A stretch of DNA of 64,000 nt from the NCBI GenBank assembly GCA_029224185.1, contig CM055191.1, positions 10,844,036 through 10,908,035 on the forward strand, read 5' to 3'. Below the pieces are notes generated by a model. It saw only the letters and a list, made by a program, of their open reading frames with translations. It was not told the DNA's origin and made no database searches. The DNA is from Karalla daura. Lineage: Eukaryota; Chordata; Actinopteri; Chaetodontiformes; Leiognathidae. Shown in pieces: positions 1 to 11,921 of this stretch (position 1 is the first letter of the stretch; the number at the start of each line of letters is the position of its first letter). The translations under genes and the position numbers were made by a program.

Positions 1-125
1 TGTGATCAACTGGCATCCTGTCCATGGTGAGTTCCCTGCCTTTGGTAGTGTGTGCTTCAGGCACCAGCAAACCCCAGTGGGTACAAAGTGGGTGAGATAA
101 CAGATGGAATGAATGGATGGATGAG
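1..125 (+). repeat. SINE-like repeat fragment, 3' part
   Basis: The stretch resembles the 3' part of a common tRNA-derived teleost repeat: a 'ctggcatcctgtcca' block, then 'ttccctgcct', 'caccagcaa' and a terminal ATGGATGGATG tail. It is degenerate and cut by the window edge. The family is assigned from memory of the consensus, so its exact name is uncertain. Related copies lie near 7.6 kb and 22.2 kb. Confidence 0.55.
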
Positions 126-172
126 TGGGTCAAAATCGATGGGACAGAAGAGAAACAACTGTCAAGTCAAAT

Positions 173-178
173 TTTATT
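173..178 (-). terminator. PRPF3: Candidate poly(A) signal of PRPF3
   Basis: AATAAA reads on the minus strand here, about 620 bases past the PRPF3 stop codon at 796-798. It is the clearest hexamer downstream of the gene. The interval 180-795 holds no other recognisable coding sequence and is best read as 3' UTR. Confidence 0.45.
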
Positions 179-795
179 TAAGGCTGTGACTGATAGTAGG
201 TGAGTCAAGCATTTGTTCATTTATCCAAAAAGAAAGAAAAAAAATGGATGGGGTGGGGCTCTAATTCAGTGAAATGTAATCCACATGTTATGACAACATT
301 GAATGTTTGATCACTGATTGGTCTGCCTTTTATTAACCGATCGACTCAAACAGGGCTTAGTATCAGTGTACAACAAGGGTGGGTTTCCATCACAACAGTG
401 GTAACATAACGCCATAGTTATTGTAACGTACAGCCTTAGGTGATGGATGTATGTCACGCAGCGCATCTGTCAGACTCAGTTCAAAACAGAAAACGCAATA
501 TCTGAGAGAGCAGCCTACACCCAGAAAGATCAACACTGATTCAGGCACACACACATATTGTCCTCGCTCTCATACACACACACGCACACGTTTTGCCTTC
601 TTGCAAAATAAGTTTTTCATTTTTGCAAAACCATTCACACATGCACACACTTATTGTTGCTGCTTTGCTATGTTCCGAGTCTCTGCCCCCATCCGGGGCT
701 GGATGGCAGCAGCTGGGACTGTGAGGCTGTGAGTCTGGGGCTAAGAGCGGAAAGGGACGTTGTCTGAGCACCGTGACGTTCTCTCCTGGCAGGTC

Positions 796-3700
796 TCAGT
801 CATCCGTGGTGTCCAACACGCTCATGCTGAGCGCTAGATCCCAGTAATGTTCTGTGCCGTGCTTCTTGAAGTGTTCCCTGGCCATGCTCTCCGTGGGGCA
901 CTGCTTGAACTTGATGTCTCCGAAACTGTGCTCTTTGGCTGTGCCCTAAAGAACCAAGAGACATGTATGGGGTCAGTGTCATTCATCCGAGGCTACTGCG
1001 TGATTCTAGATACATGTAGCAGGATGCGTCGCCCTGGGCACCAGCAGAATGCTGCGATGCAAAATGGGTTACGGATGTGTGAATACACACCTCCCATATC
1101 AACCAGCATTTGTTGTTCCTCTTTGTATCGTCATCGCCATCTGGATCTAATTCAGAAGCCATAACAAAAGGGTTCAGTATTAATTGAATGAGCATAAAGG
1201 CATCATGCACGAGACTCAAAGGTCAAGCCTCTCCTACCGTCTCTTTTACTGTTGTGTTCTTCCCATTTGATTCTGTGCAACATCAGTCTCTTGAACTTTT
1301 TCAGGGACTTGGGTCCTAAAAAGTGGAGCACATGTTCATGAGTATGACTTTACACCATCACACATACTCAACTTTTACCAGCAGAGAGCAGAGGAAATGA
1401 GTCCCCTGAGCCTGGTAAAATACTCGAGTGCAACAATTAACTTTAATTTATCATGACATTTTCCTAAATTTTGTTGACAAGTTTTCCATGATGTTTACCA
1501 CATAAAATGATCAATGTGAGCTCATGAATTGATGTTCACTCATACAACAGACATGTTCCCTTACAACAAACGTTAATTACAAATGACACTATGAAAAGCA
1601 CGAGCAGTGACCTCACTAAACACTGGCAGGTTTTATTAAACCAGCTCTTACCTCCTTCCACCACGACAAGGTTGACGTCTCTGTGCAGCACTACTGTGCC
1701 TGTCAGGTATAGCTGGTTGGCATTGGCCTCCACCTTAAACTTCTTAGCAGGATTTTGCAGGTTACGGATCCTGTGTAGGTAAGGTGCTTAAATTAGACCC
1801 AATCGCACTGTGAAACTAAACCTACACACGCAGTATATGCGTTCTCTCCTTTAACAAACACACACCTGTACACAGCAATGTGAACGCCATCTGTGAGGTC
1901 CTCTTTTAACTTCTTGACCTTTTTCTCTTTTCTCTGCTCTGCTGTGAGCTTACGTGCTGCATTGGCTTCCTCGTGAGCCCTGGGAGACAAGTGGGGGAAA
2001 GAAAACAACAACAACGTAAGAAAAGCTTCTGTTTTCACAGAACAGGTGGACAGGGTGGTGCATGAAATCACTGCAGGAGTGATAGATGGAGCACCGACTT
2101 TTGTCTCTTGGCCATCTGAGCTCTGACGTGGGCTTCCACCTTGGTGGGGTCCTGCACCGCCTCTGTCCCCAGCACTCTCATCAGGTTGGAGATGCGTACT
2201 GAAGAGTTTTAAATAAGAAACCGTTAAGTTACATCTTGTCTCTTTTAAATAACTGGTTATTTTTAGACTGACACGTTGGGTTTGGTACCTTTGGGTTCTG
2301 GTGGAGGCATCAGCCCCAGCCGGACCTTCTCTTGAACTTCTTTTTGTCCCTCCCTTCTTGTTTGTCTTCTCAGCTTCTTCTGTTCTTTCTTTGTCAGGTA
2401 TACACCCAGTGTTACTGGTTTATCTGTGTCAACTAGTGGAGAAGGGAAGAGGGGAAAAAAAAAAGATATTCAACTATATATACACACGTTTAATCCTGGA
2501 GCAGCTTTATTATTCAGAAGACATGTCTTGTACACCTACCTGGAGGTTGAATTTGAGCAGGATGCTCTACCAGGTTAGTCACACCGAAGAGTGGCACGTT
2601 GTCAAAATTTGTTTCCATAGATCTTTGTGAGGTGAGGAGAAGAAACAGATCAGTTAACTACAAGTGCATGATACCGTCAAAAGCAGCATCATGACATCAC
2701 AAGCGTTCCCAGTTTCTTACACTTCTATGTTGGAAGGCAGGATGAAGGAGTCCCACCACTCAATGTGGGGTACCTCCCCTTCTCCGATCTCTTTCTTAGG
2801 GGCGATCAGTGCCAGCTTCGTGGAGGCCTGGATCCCTGTCTTCTTGGCTGCCTGAGCAATCTCATTCTGCAACCGTTCCAGCTGGGCCTGTTTGAAACCG
2901 GGACGATTACAGCATAGGCAAAACCACGTGAAAAGATGCTTTTAGCTATGACTTCTACAACGTTTGGACTACCGCTTAGTACCTTAGTTCTTATTCTCTG
3001 GGCGATCTTCTCGAAGCGTCCTTGCTCGTGGAATCTGAAGCCTTTGCGAGGACGCTGGGCGGGTGGGACGAGCACGCGCTGGTCGAAATAGGAGGTAGAC
3101 TCCAAGTCCTCCCCGGGCTTCTCCTTCAGCTGCTGACGGAACTGCTCCCGCTTTACCGCTCGAATGTTTGCTGCACAGACGCGAGGAAAAAACAATTTCA
3201 GCCGACCAATTCACAAACGAAAAATTCCAAATCACAAACGAAAATTTAAAGCACGCATGTACCTTTCAGCGTGGGCATGCGGTGTGTGAGTTCGATCTCT
3301 TTGCCACTGGCATCCACAGTTCTTCCCTTGTCGTCCAAGATGAGTGGCGTGGGTTTGTTCACTTCCTTGACTTCCACCTTACTACAATTGAGACAAAGGA
3401 CAACTTCAATCAAACTCACATATTCATTTCAGCCAGCCCGTCAAGATTCGACACTCTACAATGCGACATCACTCACGGTGGCGCTATTCCCATTGCTTGT
3501 AGATTAGCTAACGCCACTAAGTTGTGAGGTCCAGTGTTTCCCAAGGGCCCCAGGATGCCAGGTTTCATGGCCAGCTGGGACTGTATACGGGCCTGGAGCT
3601 CAGCAGCCTTGCGAGCCTTCTCGATGGCATCGTTCATGAAGCTTGCAGCCTGCGAGGGGGCGATGGAAGATGTGATGCCTGCGGCAGCAGCACCGGCTGC

Positions 3701-4923
3701 TGTCCCAAGAAGACGCGACACTGGAGGGGAGTCCAACTGTGACTGCCGCTACAGCAAGGGAGGAAGATGAAGAGCGTGATTCGGGTTTGTCGGTCTGATC
3801 TCTCAGCTTTTGGAAAAATAAAATTCACAAGACGTTTTACCTGTCCACCGGGGCCAGGGGAAGAGAAGCTCAGTTGTTTCTTCCTCTCCTCTATCTGTTT
3901 TGTGGCCGCTTCCATCATCTGTTTGATCTATTGTAGCAGAGAAAAGGTTAGATAATAAACCTCAAAACAATTCAGTTAAATGTAAACCCGAAGTATAATA
4001 ATCTCATACCTGCATTTTGGTGAGCATGCCAGGACTCTCAGCGGGAGGACCAGGTATGACCTCAGGCTCCTCCACCTCCTCGAAGCGGGGGACCCGCTTC
4101 CGCTTTGGAGCTGCCCCATCGCTCGGTATCTCCGGAGGTTCACGCACTGCACTCGCCTCGACCTCCTCACCAAACACGTCCTGAAAATAAGCAAGGAAAA
4201 ACATCAAAATTAGATCAACTAGAAAACAGGACTGCTCGAACCCTTTGGTGCATTCACTACACAAAAGTGTGCTCGGGTGTTCTGCTCACCTTTAGCTCTC
4301 TCTTACGGTTCTTCTCTCCTGCTCCTTTGTTTCCGCGGGTATTGCGACTTTCCTCTAATGCCTCGAAAAGACGCTCCACGAAGCCGCCGGCAGAGTCATC
4401 GAGGAAGGGACGCAGCTGGTCTGCGGTGGGAACGATCGTCAAACAATTTGCCAAGATACGCTATTGCAAGTCCTCTCCCAGCATTGACAGTTTAAAATCC
4501 ATCTTGACGTCACAGTTCTACGATCTTGCTTTTCGCTCCACTACAGCTCGTCATGTTCAGTGTTATGTATGTTTGTCTTTGTCTTTTAGCTTTTATTTCG
4601 TTTGTCATTTTTCTTGTCAGTGAGTCAACTCATGCTTAATGATTAAAAAGCCATTTTAACAGCATGTATGTACAACATTTGTCCATGTGTATATATGTAT
4701 TGCTCTTTTGTTCACATAGGAAAGCTGGAGAGAGCACAGTATTTTGCACAGACATCTCATTTGAAACGGAGCATTTACCTGTAGTCTTCCTCTTGTCTAG
4801 TCCTTTTCCAACACAGTGCAGAGCTGCAGTGACCACTGTGGGCTCTGAGAAGCCCAGCACCTTCTTCACGGTGCGCTCCACCCATGGTCTCAGCTCCTCC
4901 ACCTCCCGTTTAGGAAGAGACAT
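796..4923 (-). CDS. PRPF3: PRPF3, U4/U6 small nuclear ribonucleoprotein Prp3
   Basis: Prp3 is a core protein of the U4/U6.U5 tri-snRNP; it binds U4/U6 snRNA in the nucleus and is needed for spliceosome activation. Sixteen coding exons join in phase: 4923-4779, 4420-4290, 4180-4010, 3927-3841, 3748-3477, 3381-3263, 3170-2983, 2887-2721, 2622-2540, 2432-2289, 2198-2099, 1979-1866, 1770-1652, 1315-1238, 1146-1091, 945-796. They give 2124 nt and 707 residues (human about 683). The N-terminus holds a PWI-type domain (PWVE, then KKVLGFSEPTVVTAAL). The middle has FMNDAIEKARKAAELQARI and RAVKREQF, followed by the PRP3 domain (IEWWDSF, VTLGVYLTKKEQKKLRRQ). The C-terminus is the DUF1115-type domain (KKFKRLMLHRIKW, AREHFKKHG). 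The Pro-Thr pair of VQDPTKVEAHVRA, where human retinitis pigmentosa changes map, is intact. The ATG follows an acceptor (TTTGGTAG), so at least one upstream exon is non-coding. The upper edge of the fifth exon is ambiguous by a few codons because three in-frame AGs lie close together. Confidence 0.96.
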
Positions 4924-5216
4924 CCTACCAAAGGAAACAGTGCCGCTCAATTACGGTGACAGAGGTGACCATCACCTACATGAGTCTGCAGCTCCAGCTC
5001 GCACGTTTGACAGTCAACAACAGAGCTAACGTCACAGAAACAGCTAGTTTTAACCTCATGCGGGCACATTCAGAGAGTCTAAACCTTAATATGGTGTCTC
5101 AGTTGAAAGTTGCAATGAAATACAGGCTGACAACTAAGTTACGTTCCCTCGGACTACCAAGCAACTCAATCCGCCAAAACTCCCCGGCTGCGGCTAGTTT
5201 ATGTTAGCATCCCGCT

Positions 5217-5445
5217 ACCTGCCTGCGACCAACACCAATGCATAGCTGCTCATTTAAACACACAAACCTCCAATCCTGCCTTCCTTCTTGGTCGGACCGC
5301 TCCCCTTTAAAAGGTAAAATACAAAAAGACTGTGTTTTTATTATGAAAATCCCTCAATGTGACACGCTTTCGCCAAAACTTTCTGCTTGGTCTCGCCGTT
5401 CACACGACGTTTCCGAGCTAAGGCCCGGAAGCGGAAGTAGATGCT
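5217..5445 (-). promoter_or_regulatory. PRPF3: Probable PRPF3 first exon and ETS-type promoter
   Basis: On the plus strand, two adjacent ETS-core motifs (CCGGAAG at 5425-5431 and CGGAAGT at 5432-5438) lie in a locally GC-rich patch about 500 bases upstream of the PRPF3 ATG. Paired ETS sites are common in housekeeping promoters. On the minus strand, CAG|GTAGCG near 5217 could be the donor of the untranslated first exon. The transcription start is not defined by sequence alone. Confidence 0.45.
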
Positions 5446-7570
5446 TCTTCTTCTTCGCGAGCAGTGAAGTGGCGCTTGTTGACTTTCTTATCGCCCCCTA
5501 GCTGCCACACACTGAGGAGCTGTCCCGAAGTGAAATTGAAATTGAAATTGAAAATGTCAGTGGAAATGTCAGACAACATTCAGACATCTATTGATGTGAA
5601 AAAATAATAAGTCACAAAAGAAGACTTTTATCCGGAGGGCAAGGTATGATGTACCAAGCATAAGCCCAAAATTATATGTTTGCAAGAATTCATACACACA
5701 AACAGAGAATATACAATAATTTGTCCTTGAATGAGAAATTAATAATTAAATCTAGCTCAAATTACTGCTGCTCCACTCAGGGATCATGAGTTTACACTCA
5801 AAACACTCAAGATACAAAATTCAAGTTTTTATTTGTCACATGCATATGTTGCACTCGGCAACCCACAGTATACACACACATACTGTACACACACACAGGG
5901 GAGTAAACAATAAACAGCAATAATAAAATATAAGGCTTATGCAGTAATATGCCCAAAAAATCCTACCTATCAGTACCTACCTATCAATAATTGCAATTTC
6001 ATTATGAAGTTTGTTGGACCGCCAAAATTTGGAGTTCAATTTTAATGCACCAGTCTGAGATCCTTGACATCCTTTTGAACAAGCATAGAGGGATTACTTT
6101 GTCTGTATTTTGGAGTTGGCATCTGTATTTGCATCAAATGTAAAAGGCTAAGAAACCTAATAACCAGAAAATACGAAGCGCTTTGTTGGCATGATTTCCT
6201 CCCATTTCTCGGTGCCTCCCCCAAGGTTATGGCTGAGATTTACATGATTTAAATACCACAATAATCTCTTTTTGGCACGCAAGCGTCAGACCCAGGCTTT
6301 GCCTAAATATTGCCAAACTAATTACAGCTCTCAAATACATTCCCTTGGTTTGAAAACATGGGAGTATCAGGTGATCTCCATTTCCCTCCACTCAAGGCCC
6401 ACCCTCTCTCTTTTTTTTCTCTATCTTTGCGTGATGTGGGTCAACTGAGTGCAGTTGTATTAGTGTGAGCATGAATGCAGTAGTGAGCCCGAGGCTACAC
6501 CAGACTGCCAGAGTCACACCCCCCTCCACCACACATGCACACGCACACACACACACACACACAGTCAGATAGAACAATCCACAGCAAAGCTCTCATTCAG
6601 AACTAGCGGTCCTCGTAACCATCCAGTTTCAGGATAGTTTGTCAGACGTGTTCTTTGTGCACAGTTATAACTATCATCAAGATAACAGCCTTTCATTACA
6701 GCTATATTCAATTACTCCTACAGCACAGCGCAGCCCCCTCATCAACCTCTTCATATGCTGATTCATCAAGGACACATCCACCACAATTTAGTGTGTGGCT
6801 TTCACTCACTCATTCACTCATCCGGGGTTACTCATCAGGTACATCCATGTTTATTTGCACATTTGATCCGTTTATATGGATAACAACCCTGATATTTTAC
6901 ATATTTTGCATTGCCCCACTTTTGTATCTTACAGGACATCTGGCAGCTTCAAGGAAACCTCTCTTTAGCCCGAGAGAATGAAGAGGACATTCGTTCATTG
7001 TTCTTTTGTTTTTCTTCCTTGTGATGGTGAAATGTGAGCTTCTTCCACCACCACAATCCTCTTTGTGCAGTGATACATAACTTTGGACCTGGCTCACGCT
7101 ATGACCTTTTTTTTGTGCTCCCACAAAATCAAAACATCGGCACAAATTTGAGAGAGGTGTTCTTACTGGAGAAGAGAATTTAACTGCACCAGACCTGGTT
7201 GTTTACTAATCTGTAAAACTTTCCATCACAGTTTCTGAGCTGAGAGTTGCTTAGTTAATTAGTGTATTCAAAGACAATATAAATACTTCTTGTACTTAAT
7301 TTTGACTTTAAAAATAAGTGGGAGTATTCAGGAATCTTAGATGAACAAAACAAGAAATCTTGGAGTTTTTTTTTGAGGTTCCACTCCATTTCTGGCTTTT
7401 GCCTTTGTTATTTGGAAGAAAGACCTGAAGGGGTGGAGAAGCAAACATGTGAGGTGGATTCCAGGACAACTAAAATCAACATGAAACATCTCCAATCTCT
7501 GTCCTAGTGACCATACACTTGATTGATCAGTCAAGAAAAACAATGGTCGATTAATAAATCATCACAATTT
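5446..7570. other. Intergenic, no gene recognised
   Basis: I see no conserved exon. The stretch has AT-rich unique sequence, short CA runs near 5870-5900 and 6540-6562, and a degenerate 'tttttatttgtcacatgcat' block at about 5826 of the kind found at the ends of fish retroelements. MRPS21, which lies between PRPF3 and CIART in human, was looked for and not seen. Confidence 0.5.
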
Positions 7571-7574
7571 TTTT

Positions 7575-7850
7575 GTTTATTGTCCTCTTGGCCACCTCAC
7601 AGCAATAGAGTCCCTGGTTGGACTCCAGGTCAGGCAAACAGGCTTTTTGTGAGAATGTTCTCAGTGCATCTGTGGGGGATTTCCCGATATACAAAAACAA
7701 GGACGTTTAGGGAAATTGAAGACTCTAAATTGCCTCTAGACGTGTGCATGCCCTGTGAGGAACTGGCAACATGTCAACATTGTATTCCCTGCCTTAGCTG
7801 GAAAGCTACAAAACAGATAAGATATAGCAGAAATGGATAAAATGGAGGAA
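7575..7850 (+). repeat. Degenerate SINE-like repeat copy
   Basis: The order of blocks follows a widespread tRNA-derived teleost repeat. A 'cctcacagcaa' box is followed by a 'gttggactccaggtcaggcaaacagg' region, a 'gagaatgttctcag' block, 'gactctaaattgcc' and an AAATGGATAAAATGG tail. Many substitutions show that it is old. The family is assigned from memory of the consensus. Confidence 0.6.
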
Positions 7851-10800
7851 AAGTGCAAATTCTCCTATTTAAAAGTCCATACAGGAATGATTTGGATAAA
7901 TGGCCTGCACAATTAACAAATTTGCCATCGTTTTTTTTTCTTTTCAAGTCAAGTTGATTAATGAGCAATTTCCAAAAGAGCGAGACTGATATTTAAAGAT
8001 GGTCTGTCAGACAAACGAAGAGTTATGCAATACAATATCGATGTCAGTCTGATTATAATCAATGAGGCTTGCTTTGCTCAGACCATCTTCCTCCACATCC
8101 ACCCCCACCTCCACCTCCACCTCCATCCTCAATCTACCTGAATTCCCCATCTGCGTCTCACGTGTGCCCCCGCGCCCTCGCTCTCTCCCGCCAACTTTAT
8201 TATGTAACGACACCTCAGCACGTACTACGGCAATAACACAGATACGTCTTCACAGTACAGGAACAAAGTGGAGAAGAACAATAGACGGGATCACATGCAC
8301 ACACATGCACGCTCGCCCTGGCAAGCGCTGACTTTTATTTGTCTGTGTGGCCAAAACAAGCGCGAAACAGTACCACGGGGGTGTGTGGTAAGAGCCGTAT
8401 GAATTAATCTATTATATTACTGGAATGCCAGGCATGTAGCGTGCAGTTAATCCTGGTCCAGTGTCAGCAAAGCCTTAATTGTTGAGTCTCTCACAAGTGT
8501 TTGATTTGTGGAACGATTTCCCTCAGCACACCCGCGGCCATGCAATGTCAACTAAGACTATTAACATACGCCGTTGGAAACGCTGTAGATGTCACATAAC
8601 TGCATAATTTATGAATCGCAGATATTCTGTACGTTCCTTCAATACCGCTGTTGGATTCATCAAGTGTGTGCTTATGATATATTTCATCACGCTGACCCAG
8701 TTTTATTTCATTGTATCTGACAGGGCCTATAAATCATCTTGGAGGAGAGGATCTCAGGGGACCCCGCTGTCTTTACTTCACACATGGGCTGCGAGGACCC
8801 CAGTGTGTGTAGCAGTATCAGAATCCACGTGTACAAACCAAATCCCAAGGCACTCACTGTTTTTTCTCTCTCTCTCTTTCTCTCATTTAGTGACCTGTTC
8901 TGTTTGCCAGCTCTGGCTCTTCACACACCTCCGTTTCTCCCTTTCGTCAGTGTAGTCGTACACGGTGATTCCCCTCCACTCGCTTGTACTTGAATAATTG
9001 AGCAGTCGTGTAAGATGGCGTCATCGTGGGCAGGCTCCCGAGGAACACATTCAGGCCAAAGAAACTGATGAGGATGATATTTGCCTGTAGCTCGGCCCTG
9101 CCCCAAATATCACACACCGTGTCACGGGGATACACGTGCGTCCTTGAAAACGTAGTCCTTGTATCTTTTGTCTGTTTACAGTGTGACATCACAGTGATGG
9201 GGACCACAGATGGTGGGCAGGGTGGCTTCCTCAACCTCGCACACACGCACACACACACACACATACACATGCACATGCACACACACATACACAGCCAGGC
9301 CTGTCTTTGCAGCGTGCTCCAGCAAAGCAGCTATGACTTCGGAGTAACTCAGATTTCCATCACAGGGCTGGCCACTGTGCAATTTTAATGAGCAACGAGG
9401 CTGTTTTGGGACCAGTTGGCACTAAAACCCCCTCAGGACTCTGGGTGAGTAAGAGCAAGTGTATGTGAGTGTACTCCTATCATTTCCTTGTGCGCGTGTG
9501 TGCGGTTGTAAAGTCACAGCGTGGCCTCCCCTCACGTGAGTCCTACTGGAGTGCAGTGTGAATTATGGGGGGAGGGGATTTTAGAAAAAGTGAATAAGCA
9601 CCTCATTGTGTCTTTCCCCTCAGCTCATGCGGCAGAACCGGACAGACACACAACCTTAAATCATTAAACAGTTCAGACCAATACGAGGTGTGTGGAACCA
9701 CATCTAAAACCCGCACGGGCGAGGGATAAGAGCGGTAAGTTCATTATGTGCAATCCTATTGATGCACTGACACGCACGCTCAATTAACCCAACACATGTG
9801 TGTTGGGCAGGGGAGCGAAAGCGATTGGGCACTTTTTATCAATTTGTCAGCCTCCTGCTGACTGTGGTGTAATATAGATTATTAAAAGAAACCCCATTTC
9901 CGACCGTACAACGCAGAGCGGGGATGAAACTTTCTTTGAACCGGATTACTAGAAGGAGAAGTGAAAAACACAGAACAAGTGGGTGGAGCCAGTGAAAAAA
10001 ATATTGAAAACAAAGTGGGACAAACAACAAACGTCCTCCACGTTTCCCAAAACTGTGGAAGGTCAGGGCTCATCCCTGTGCCCTCCACGCATCCTCTCCT
10101 CGTCCTTCTCCTCTTGCCCCTCATTTCCATCCTCCAGAGGAAGAGCAGGAGGAGGAGGAGGAGGGAGGGAGGCAGGGAGGGGGCAGTAGAAGCGGGGGGA
10201 GATGGAGGGCAAGGGCTTCTCTGCTAAAAACTGCATGGATACAAGGGGGGGCCGAGAGGGAGGGAGGGAGAGGGGGAGGAGGGAGGCAGGGCGGTCTCTG
10301 TTGTTGTAGGGGAGCACAGTCAGTGTGTCAGAGACAGGCCCATCACAGAATCAGCCAGTCAGTGTGTCAGAGCGTGCGGCAGGGAGTGGCACACGCATGT
10401 GCATCTGTGTTTACGACTCTGGGTGTGTTTATGTGTGTGTGTGTGTGCGTGCGTGCGGCATGGCTGATTTCATCCCGTCTGAGTGGAGAGAAATCAAACC
10501 ACACCCACCTAAAATTTGCCACTCGTGTGCCCATGTGCAGGCAGTATCCATGGCTGTGGTGCTGGAGCGCAGACAAAATGGTGAATGGCTTAAGCGTCTG
10601 TAAAACTGAAATTAGGGTCCAAATGAGCCCAGTTGGTCTACGGTTTTTGAAATTTCCCCACTGTGGGAAGATCCAAGGTCTATTCTATTCTATTCTATTC
10701 TATTCTATTCTATTCTATTCTATTCTATTCTATTCTATATTGATTGGTGAGATGAAAAGAAATGCAGCTACATTTTAAATAAAATGCATTTCTATTGTTC

Positions 10801-11921
10801 TTCTTTAATGAAATTATGAATGTCCATCCTGTAAAAAAAGAGTGTGACATAGTGAAACAGCTCTATAGCGGCTTCCCTGAGGCCACATTATTTTTATCTG
10901 ACCTTCAGTCCAAAACATTGAAACATTTGGTGTGCGGTGGCACAAACCAGGAAAAACAAACACCCGATCCTCACGCCGGTGAAGCCAGGGACCGGAGAGC
11001 GTTTGGAGTTCTATTTAATTCTGTTTTAATTAACATTTATTTCACGCAGAGATAATTGGAAATTGATAGCCAGAAAAGCAGCTCATCGTGGCAAATATTA
11101 GTCTGTCCTCAAAAAGGAGTCTGCTTTGCCTCCATGGATTTGCCCCATTGACCTGCGGTGTAACGTGATGTAGATTTCACGTTAATGTGTGTTACATAAT
11201 AATATGTGTGCTCAACCGTGTCTGGCGTTGTGTGTCAAACATGAGCAGACAAAGAGAGAGGAGTCTTGTTTGGTATCAAAAATACATCAGCGGCTGCAGC
11301 TTTATAGGCTTTAACAGGACCACAGCAGCAGATCATTGATTTGAACCCTGTTTTTTTTGTCCTTTTTAGACGGACTGAAATCTCTGTGCCTGGCCACAGA
11401 AATCACATCCTGGCTGCCTTCTCTTCACAGCACCGGGAGTACACAATAGTCACGACCACGCCAGTTTCCTTTTCCACTACCTACACGAGGTACCGTGTTT
11501 ACTCGATTTGATGTCACGAATTAAACAGCCAGCCCACGCCAACACACATCTAAAACTACTGTAGTGTTTGTGTCCCGGGCGAAGCAGCTGGTTGGAGGAT
11601 CAGCCAGACCCCCCACTACACTGCCAGTCAGATTACAGAGGCTGTAGTCTCGCGCCCCGTCGCCCCTCCTTCTCGCTGCCCTCGCCTTCCCTTGATCCCC
11701 CCACCCCCTGCCCTCCTACCCACTCACACACACACACACACACACTTCAAAATGTACAGTCTGTAAATCTGCACCCCATCAAGTCACACATCTGTCTAGT
11801 GAGAGCTGCTTTTCCCAAAGTCACGCAGACGCAATCGAAAATGCCAAGGAAATGTGATGCAAATGTGAGTGAGCCTAAATAAATGCTGAAAACGCACAGC
11901 TCGGCTTTCAAAAACGTGTCA
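7851..11921. other. Intergenic, simple repeats only
   Basis: I find no exon with recognisable protein similarity. The interval contains CA/GT runs (9240-9295, 10430-10450, 11725-11745), purine-rich tracts at 10140-10290 on the plus strand, and a pentanucleotide array at 10679-10738. ORFs here are short and compositionally biased. The stretch could include regulatory DNA of CIART, but nothing specific can be shown. Confidence 0.5.
10679..10738 (+). repeat. (TATTC)n microsatellite
   Basis: About twelve near-perfect copies of the pentamer TATTC. The same pentamer appears as a short tail at 29100-29118 after a 'gacgaataaagcat' block, typical of a retroelement 3' end, so this array may have grown from a LINE or SINE tail. 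Confidence 0.9.

Noticed and set aside
9840..10320. Purine-rich ORFs suggesting a Pro/Ser-rich protein
   Set aside because: The composition comes from GGA/GGAGGG repeats; there are no splice sites or similarity.
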